Program-made: the position numbers and the translations under genes
Notes under the pieces: generated by a model
What the model saw: only the letters and a program-made list of their open reading frames with translations
The model's database searches: none
What the model was told of the DNA's origin: nothing
Shown: one piece after another, positions 6,935-10,751 of the stretch
Position numbering within the stretch: position 1 is the first letter of the stretch
How the letters are laid out: each line of letters starts with the position of its first letter
Assembly (NCBI GenBank): GCA_023423675.1
Contig: JAFAFD010000463.1
Span: 1-10,751 of the forward strand
Length of the DNA: 10,751 nucleotides
Origin: Pseudomonadota bacterium
Lineage (GTDB): Bacteria > Pseudomonadota > Gammaproteobacteria > Xanthomonadales > Xanthomonadaceae
Reading direction: 5' to 3'

Positions 6935-7417
6935 TCATTCCAGCTGCGACAGCGGCAGCGCCTGGAAGCCCTTCACCGTGCGCAGCACGAAGCTGGAATT
7001 GGCGTCGGCCACGCCGCCGGCGTTGAGCAGCCTGTCCAGCAGGAAGCGCGAGAAGTGCTCCAGGTCGCGCACGTAGACGTGCAGCAGGTAATCCATGTCG
7101 CCGGTCAGGGCGTGGCAGGCCACCACCTCATCCCAGCCCTGCACGCTGTCCACGAAGTGGCCGATGGCGGCCTGGTCGTGCTTTTCCAGCTGCACGCGGA
7201 CGAAGGCCTGCAGGCCCAGGCGCAGCTGGCGCGGCTCCAGTCGTGCGCCGTAGCCGACGATCACCCCTTCGCTTTCCAGCCGCTGCAGGCGGCGCAGGCA
7301 GGCCGACGGCGACAGGTTCACCCGCGTCGCCAACTCCGCGTTGGTGGCGCGACCATCACGCTGGATCTCGGCCAACAGGCGTATATCCGTGCGATCGAAC
7401 TGGACTTCTCCGGCCAT
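6935..7417 (-). CDS. Lrp/AsnC family transcriptional regulator
   Basis: A 160-residue DNA-binding regulator of the Lrp/AsnC (feast/famine) family, which usually forms dimers to octamers and responds to an amino acid. Residues about 7-60 are the winged helix-turn-helix, with LLAEIQRDGRATNAELA leading into the recognition helix region LSPSACLRRLQRLE (35-48). Residues about 67-145 form the RAM effector-binding domain, including the family hallmark GDMDYLLHVYV (106-116). Length is standard. The ATG at 7417 has a GGAG five bases upstream. It is divergent from phhA with 125 bases between starts, so the likely role is control of phenylalanine hydroxylase, and of itself, in response to phenylalanine, tyrosine or another aromatic amino acid. 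That link is inferred from position; paralogues make a specific symbol unsafe. Confidence 0.95.
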   Translation of the reverse strand: MAGEVQFDRTDIRLLAEIQRDGRATNAELATRVNLSPSACLRRLQRLESEGVIVGYGARLEPRQLRLGLQAFVRVQLEKHDQAAIGHFVDSVQGWDEVVACHALTGDMDYLLHVYVRDLEHFSRFLLDRLLNAGGVADANSSFVLRTVKGFQALPLSQLE

Positions 7418-7426
7418 TGCTGCTCC

Positions 7427-7496
7427 GCAACACGGTGAGTACGCAAGGATATTGCGCCACGAGGCCTGTTACGCGCAACTTTTGCAACCCTGTTGC
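7427..7496. promoter_or_regulatory. Putative shared operator of lrp and phhA
   Basis: The divergent spacer holds four GCAAC or GTTGC pentamers: 7427-7431, 7475-7479, 7484-7488 and, inverted, 7492-7496. The last two form a perfect palindrome with a 3-base centre (7484-7496). The second sits in a near-perfect 12-base palindrome, GTTACGCGCAAC (7468-7479). Clustered imperfect palindromes are usual for Lrp-family sites, and position suggests binding by the adjacent regulator. No convincing -35/-10 pair was found. Confidence 0.45.
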
Positions 7497-7542
7497 GCGC
7501 GCCCTGCCCTAGCATCACCGGTATCCCTTCAAGGAGTGCCCC

Positions 7543-8436
7543 ATGGACCTCGCCCAGCCCCGCCGCGTCGAACACCAGCAGACCGACAAGGGCTACGTGC
7601 CGGTGTACACCACCGCGCTCGTCGAGCAGCCGTGGGAGACCTATACCGCCGACGACCACGCCACCTGGAGCACGCTGTACCAGCGCCAGCGCGAGCTGCT
7701 GGTCGGCCGCGCCTGCCAGGAGTTCCTCGACGCGCAGGACGAGATGGGCATGAACGCGCACATGATCCCGCGCTTCGACCAGCTCAACGAAGTGCTGGGC
7801 GCGGCCACCGGCTGGACCCTGGTGGGCGTGGAAGGCCTGTTGCCGGAACTGGATTTCTTCGATCACCTGGCCAACCGCCGCTTCCCGGTGACCTGGTGGA
7901 TCCGCCGCCCGGACCAGATCGACTACATCGCCGAACCGGACCTGTTCCACGACCTGTTCGGCCATGTGCCGCTGCTGATGAACCCGGTGTTCGCCGATTT
8001 CATGGAGGCCTACGGCCGTGGCGGCGTCAAAGCCCACGCGATCGGCCCGGACGCGCTGCAGCACCTGACCCGCCTGTTCTGGTACACGGTGGAGTTCGGC
8101 CTGATCGACACCGCCGACGGCCTGCGCATCTACGGCGCCGGCATCGTCTCGTCCAAGGGCGAATCGCTGTACTCGCTGGAATCGGCCGCGCCCAACCGCA
8201 TCGGCTTCGACCTGCAGCGGATCATGCGCACGAAGTACCGCATCGACACCTTCCAGAAGACCTACTTCGTCATCGACAGCTTCGAGCAGCTGATGCAGGC
8301 GACGTCGCCGGACTTCACCCCGATCTACGCCGCACTGGCCGACCAGGCGCATCTGCCGGCCGGTGACGTGCAGGCCGACGACCACGTGTTCCAGGCCGGT
8401 ACGGGTGAGGGTTGGGCGGACGGCGGCGACGTGTGA
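7543..8436 (+). CDS. phhA: Phenylalanine 4-monooxygenase (phenylalanine hydroxylase)
   Basis: A 297-residue monomeric bacterial phenylalanine hydroxylase. It converts L-phenylalanine to L-tyrosine with oxygen and tetrahydropterin, feeding aromatic amino-acid breakdown through homogentisate, and acts in the cytoplasm. The non-haem iron ligands are visible: His136 and His141 in EPDLFHDLFGHVPLL (131-145) and Glu184 in YTVEFG (181-186). WWIRRPDQIDYI (118-129), MEAYGRGG (154-161) and SSKGESLYSLES are conserved catalytic-core segments. There is no N-terminal ACT regulatory domain, as expected for bacterial enzymes, and the length is normal. The ATG at 7543 has a strong AAGGAG (7531-7536) six bases upstream. 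It is divergent from an Lrp/AsnC gene, the probable regulator. The pterin recycling enzyme phhB (4a-carbinolamine dehydratase) is not in this window. The stop is nine bases from the convergent fic stop, with no clear terminator between. Confidence 0.98.
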   Translation: MDLAQPRRVEHQQTDKGYVPVYTTALVEQPWETYTADDHATWSTLYQRQRELLVGRACQEFLDAQDEMGMNAHMIPRFDQLNEVLGAATGWTLVGVEGLLPELDFFDHLANRRFPVTWWIRRPDQIDYIAEPDLFHDLFGHVPLLMNPVFADFMEAYGRGGVKAHAIGPDALQHLTRLFWYTVEFGLIDTADGLRIYGAGIVSSKGESLYSLESAAPNRIGFDLQRIMRTKYRIDTFQKTYFVIDSFEQLMQATSPDFTPIYAALADQAHLPAGDVQADDHVFQAGTGEGWADGGDV

Positions 8437-8445
8437 GGCGAAGGC

Positions 8446-9648
8446 TCAGCGCAGGCGATCAGGAAGTGCCGTTGGCAATTGATTGAGCCGTTGCAGGACC
8501 GCGTGCGCGTGATAGGTGCGTCCCCAGCGACGATCATTGCCGGGGACGAGGATGCCTTCTGCCTCAAGCGCGTAGATCCCTGTCAGGGCTGAGCGATCAG
8601 AGACCCCAAGCAATGCAGCCACCTGGCCTGCCGTCACCACCGGGTGGCCAATCAGCAGAGGCGGAAGCCTGCGCGCCACCGAGTCGCGGCGATAGCCTTG
8701 AAGTTCAATCTCCCATGCTGCAGTGAGCCGTGACATGTCATCGGCGATGGAAATCGCATCGTGCGCAGACTCCACCACGGCCTGGCACAGCATATCCATC
8801 CATGGCCCCCACTCACCGCGAAGCTGGACCTGGTTGAGCGCGTCGTAGTAGGCGCTTTTGTTGCGCAACAAGGCGCCTGACAGATAGAGCGGCGGGTGCT
8901 GTTCTGCGGCGAGGATCAACGGCAGCAGCAGCCTTCCCGTGCGCCCATTGCCGTCCTTGTAGGGATGGATGGTTTCAAACTGGGCGTGGGCGATAGCGAG
9001 CTGCGCGATGATGTTGAGTTCGAATTGCTCTTCCTCGGCGGGCTCGTACTTCAACATGGCGCGCTCGAGTTCACGCATCGCCGCGTCGATGCGGTCGGGC
9101 GGCGAAGGAATGAAACGGGCATCCTCTGGTCGTCCCCCCAGCGGACCGATGGTGGCCTGCTCCTGGCGGTACCGTCCCTTGGGAAAATCGTCCGGGGCGT
9201 CCTGCATCAACACCGCGTGGAGCTGATTCACCAGGGCGAGATCGAGCGCCTCGCGACCGCTGGCACGCACGGCATCAAGGCCCCGTTGCAGTGCCTGCAC
9301 GTAGCGCTCGGTCACCACGACATCGGCAGGCAGACCATCCAGGCCGAGCGTGGCCTCAAACACCAGCAGTTCGTCCAGGTTGGTCTGGGTACCCTCGATC
9401 TGGGAGCTCTGGACGGCTTCGCGTCGCGCGAGCGTCCGGGTCACCATGTCAGGGGCTGGCCATTGCCGCATCGCCTGATCCAGACGGTCCAGCGATGCAT
9501 TTGCAGCGATGAGGCGCTGCCGCGAGCCCGTATGCCCTTCAGGCAACCGACGAGGCGTCGGAGGAGGCGTCATGGCCAGCAGATTGGGCCGACCTTCCAC
9601 GGGAACGAGGTAGGCCTGCAACGGCCCTGCAATGTCTGCGCGACGCAT
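8446..9648 (-). CDS. Fic family protein, class II, with C-terminal winged helix
   Basis: A 400-residue Fic enzyme. Most such proteins transfer AMP from ATP to a hydroxyl side chain of a target protein. The core motif HPYKDGNGRTGR (228-239) is intact, including catalytic His228 and the anion-hole GNGR. An N-terminal inhibitory motif SSQIEG (81-86), fitting (S/T)xxxE(G/N) with Glu85, makes it class II, meaning self-inhibited by its own N-terminal region as in SoFic. It therefore needs no separate antitoxin for inhibition. Residues about 20-110 look like the Fic_N region. Residues about 330-385 form a winged helix-turn-helix (VTAGQVAALLGVSDRSALTGIYALEAEGIL), as in the COG3177 group. The ATG at 9648 has GGAG seven bases upstream. 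It is divergent from the DMP19-like gene across an operator-like spacer. Base composition seems less GC-biased than its neighbours, suggesting later acquisition. The target protein is unknown. Confidence 0.95.
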   Translation of the reverse strand: MRRADIAGPLQAYLVPVEGRPNLLAMTPPPTPRRLPEGHTGSRQRLIAANASLDRLDQAMRQWPAPDMVTRTLARREAVQSSQIEGTQTNLDELLVFEATLGLDGLPADVVVTERYVQALQRGLDAVRASGREALDLALVNQLHAVLMQDAPDDFPKGRYRQEQATIGPLGGRPEDARFIPSPPDRIDAAMRELERAMLKYEPAEEEQFELNIIAQLAIAHAQFETIHPYKDGNGRTGRLLLPLILAAEQHPPLYLSGALLRNKSAYYDALNQVQLRGEWGPWMDMLCQAVVESAHDAISIADDMSRLTAAWEIELQGYRRDSVARRLPPLLIGHPVVTAGQVAALLGVSDRSALTGIYALEAEGILVPGNDRRWGRTYHAHAVLQRLNQLPTALPDRLR

Positions 9649-9677
9649 CGGAAATCTCCGCTGGGATCACCCCTATC

Positions 9678-9748
9678 CTTCAAAAGCCTCCCATGCCTTT
9701 GAAGTTTATGCAACTAAACTTCAAAAGCGTTCGGGTGTTTTGAAGTTT
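9678..9748. promoter_or_regulatory. Four-half-site operator between fic and the DMP19-like gene
   Basis: Four TTTGAAG/CTTCAAA elements alternate in orientation: CTTCAAA at 9678-9684, TTTGAAG at 9698-9704, CTTCAAA at 9719-9725 and TTTGAAG at 9739-9745. Their centres (9681, 9701, 9722, 9742) are 20, 21 and 20 bases apart, about two helical turns. The second and third make a perfect 10-bp inverted repeat with an 8-base centre. The third and fourth make a perfect 11-bp repeat with an 11-base centre. This fits cooperative binding of a dimeric regulator controlling one or both divergent genes. The regulator is inferred, with the Fic winged helix the nearest candidate. Confidence 0.75.
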
Positions 9749-9783
9749 CCGGGTAGGCTAGCAGCGCGGGTATCCTGCACGGC

Positions 9784-10434
9784 ATGACTGATGCATTTGC
9801 TTCGCTGCGCGTCACCGACGTCGCCTTCAACGACGACTTCATCCTGCTGACCCTGGCCGATGGCCGCCGCACCCGCCAGCCGCTGCGCTGGGCGCCCGCG
9901 CTGTTCGAAGCCACGGCCGAACAGCGCGCGCACTGGGTTGCCACCGCCAATGGCCTGGGCGTGAACTGGCCCGCCTTGCTGCCACCGCGCGAGACAGGCG
10001 TGGTCGATATCCCCAACCAGGTGTGGGATGACCGCTACGAGGCCGCGCTGGCGCGCCTGAAGGCGGCCGCTTGGACGCTGGATGCGCTGTCCGACGAAGA
10101 CCAGCAGCTGGTGGCGCTGTGGCGCATGGAAGCGGACATCAACAACGGCGGCTTCATGCAGTTCCTGTGCAACTGGGGCGACCCGACCTGCCAGCTGGCG
10201 CTGCGTGCGCTGCAGGCGATGGGCGCCGTGCAGACCCACGCGATCCTGGCCGGCATGCGCGGGCTGCTGGACCGGCTGGAGGACGACCCGGCGATCAAGC
10301 AGCTGCACGACCTGTACGGCGCGATGACCGGGGAGGAGCAGGATGCCCTGCACGCCTTCGACGAAGCCTATTTCGAGCGGCCGGAAGACCTGGCGCGGCT
10401 GGGGCTGAAGCACTTCGGCCCGGAGCCGTTTTAG
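9784..10434 (+). CDS. DUF2442 + DMP19/DUF4375 domain protein
   Basis: A 216-residue protein that looks like two modules. Residues about 5-68 resemble DUF2442 (SLRVTDVAF, FILLTLADGRR, LGVNWPAL), a small domain often found beside DUF4160 in toxin-antitoxin-like pairs. Residues about 80-210 resemble DMP19/DUF4375, with the signature EADINNGGFMQFLCNWGD (116-133). The Neisseria DMP19 protein is a DNA mimic that binds an HTH regulator and keeps it off DNA. Here residues 101-216 carry 20 Asp/Glu and 8 Lys/Arg, a net charge near -12, consistent with but not proof of mimicry. There is no Shine-Dalgarno before ATG 9784. A TATCCT (9771-9776) seven bases upstream suggests a leaderless transcript. No signal peptide or membrane segment is seen. 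The domain calls come from reading motifs and the function is unproven. Confidence 0.8.
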   Translation: MTDAFASLRVTDVAFNDDFILLTLADGRRTRQPLRWAPALFEATAEQRAHWVATANGLGVNWPALLPPRETGVVDIPNQVWDDRYEAALARLKAAAWTLDALSDEDQQLVALWRMEADINNGGFMQFLCNWGDPTCQLALRALQAMGAVQTHAILAGMRGLLDRLEDDPAIKQLHDLYGAMTGEEQDALHAFDEAYFERPEDLARLGLKHFGPEPF

Positions 10435-10440
10435 GGCAAG

Positions 10441-10503
10441 GCCGAGCGTGGGCTCGACTCTACAGATCAGCGCGGCCCGTGTAGAGCCGAGCCCATGCTC
10501 GGC
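10441..10503. repeat. SMAG-type inverted palindrome pair
   Basis: Two 23-base units face outward from a 17-base centre. The right unit (10481-10503) starts GTAGAGCCGAGC and folds into a perfect 7-bp stem (10486-10492 with 10497-10503) with a CCAT loop. The left unit (10441-10463), read on the minus strand, starts GTAGAGTCGAGC and matches the right one at 21 of 23 positions. Both carry the intact GTAG header. The pair fills the gap between two convergent genes, where it could end both transcripts. It belongs to a different sequence subgroup from the pair at 3680-3748. Confidence 0.88.
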
Positions 10504-10513
10504 TGCGTTTCGA

Positions 10514-10751
10514 TCACCGCGGGTACGCCAGCAGCACCACCAGATCCTCCTCACCCACCTGCTGCAGCGCATGCGTGCTGCCCGTGCGGGTCAGCAGCGC
10601 GTGGCCTGCACGCACGTCGTGCTGCTTTCCATCCAGCACGTAGCTGCCCTGCCCGCTCACGATGTAATAGATCTCATCCTTGTGCTGCGGGTGCAGGCCG
10701 ATGCCGGCGCCCTTGTGCAGCACGCGCTTGCGCAGCACGAACGGCAGGTCC
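10514..10751 (-). CDS. Cupin domain protein (partial, runs off right edge)
   Basis: The last 79 or so codons of a small single-domain cupin. The frame remains open to the right edge, so the true start is outside the window; the GTG at 10738 is internal. Counting from that GTG as residue 1, cupin motif 1 is seen as LHPQHKDEIYYIVSGQG (about 15-31), with two histidines and a glutamate positioned to bind a metal, and motif 2 as RAGHALLTRTGSTHAL (about 43-58), with a final His. The spacing HPQH differs from the usual HxH, and the usual PxG of motif 2 is replaced. The C terminus LLAYPR is typical of the cupin_2 group. The substrate cannot be deduced. It is convergent with the DMP19-like gene, separated by a SMAG pair. 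Confidence 0.85.
   Translation of the reverse strand, partial: DLPFVLRKRVLHKGAGIGLHPQHKDEIYYIVSGQGSYVLDGKQHDVRAGHALLTRTGSTHALQQVGEEDLVVLLAYPR

Noticed and set aside
5334..7076. A 580-codon plus-strand open frame opposite the helicase-type gene and the lrp end
   Set aside because: It crosses two genes and their spacer, has no recognisable motif, and the minus strand carries all SF1 helicase motifs in order.
7318..8385. A 355-codon minus-strand frame opposite phhA
   Set aside because: The plus strand encodes a complete phenylalanine hydroxylase with all iron ligands. The antisense frame has no supporting features.
8446..9648. Class I Fic toxin with a separate antitoxin
   Set aside because: The inhibitory motif SSQIEG is within the Fic protein itself, so a separate FicA-type antitoxin is not required. 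The divergent gene also lacks an (S/T)xxxE(G/N) antitoxin motif.
1..10751. CRISPR arrays, tRNA or rRNA genes, insertion sequences
   Set aside because: No regularly spaced direct repeats, cloverleaf-like sequences, transposase frames or terminal inverted repeats with target duplications were seen.

Overview
The window looks like chromosomal DNA of a Stenotrophomonas species, most likely the S. maltophilia complex. This rests on high GC with strong third-position GC bias, a typical gammaproteobacterial (Xanthomonadaceae) gene set, and two intergenic inverted pairs of short palindromes headed by GTAG, which match the SMAG (GTAG) repeats described in S. maltophilia. The species is an inference from reading the sequence; no search was run.

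Layout from left to right. A gene-poor 203-base edge carries a clear hairpin terminator. It is followed on the minus strand by a large TonB-dependent outer-membrane receptor (204-2471). Divergent from it is a GYF_2 + AIM24-family protein (2633-3670), closed by a SMAG pair, then a patatin-like lipoprotein (3817-4809) with its own hairpin terminator. Convergent with that is a minus-strand UvrD-like SF1 ATPase/helicase (4851-6848). Upstream of it on the same strand is an Lrp/AsnC regulator (6935-7417), which is divergent from phenylalanine 4-hydroxylase phhA (7543-8436). A spacer with several GCAAC/GTTGC half-sites separates the last two.

The right end holds a compact divergent pair: a class II Fic AMP-transferase-type protein with a C-terminal winged helix (8446-9648, minus) and a DUF2442 + DMP19/DUF4375 fusion-type protein (9784-10434, plus). 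Their 135-bp shared spacer holds four copies of a TTTGAAG/CTTCAAA element in alternating orientation with 20-21 bp steps. A second SMAG pair separates this from a partial cupin gene that runs off the right edge.

Most genes appear to be independent units. Two pairs look functionally linked: lrp-phhA (regulator and aromatic amino-acid catabolic enzyme) and fic-DMP19-like. The second is the best candidate for something undescribed. It pairs a Fic enzyme carrying its own DNA-binding-type domain with an acidic protein related to a DNA mimic known to antagonise an HTH regulator, across a striking shared operator. The helicase is also unusual: it has Gly in place of the Walker A Ser/Thr and a degenerate motif V.
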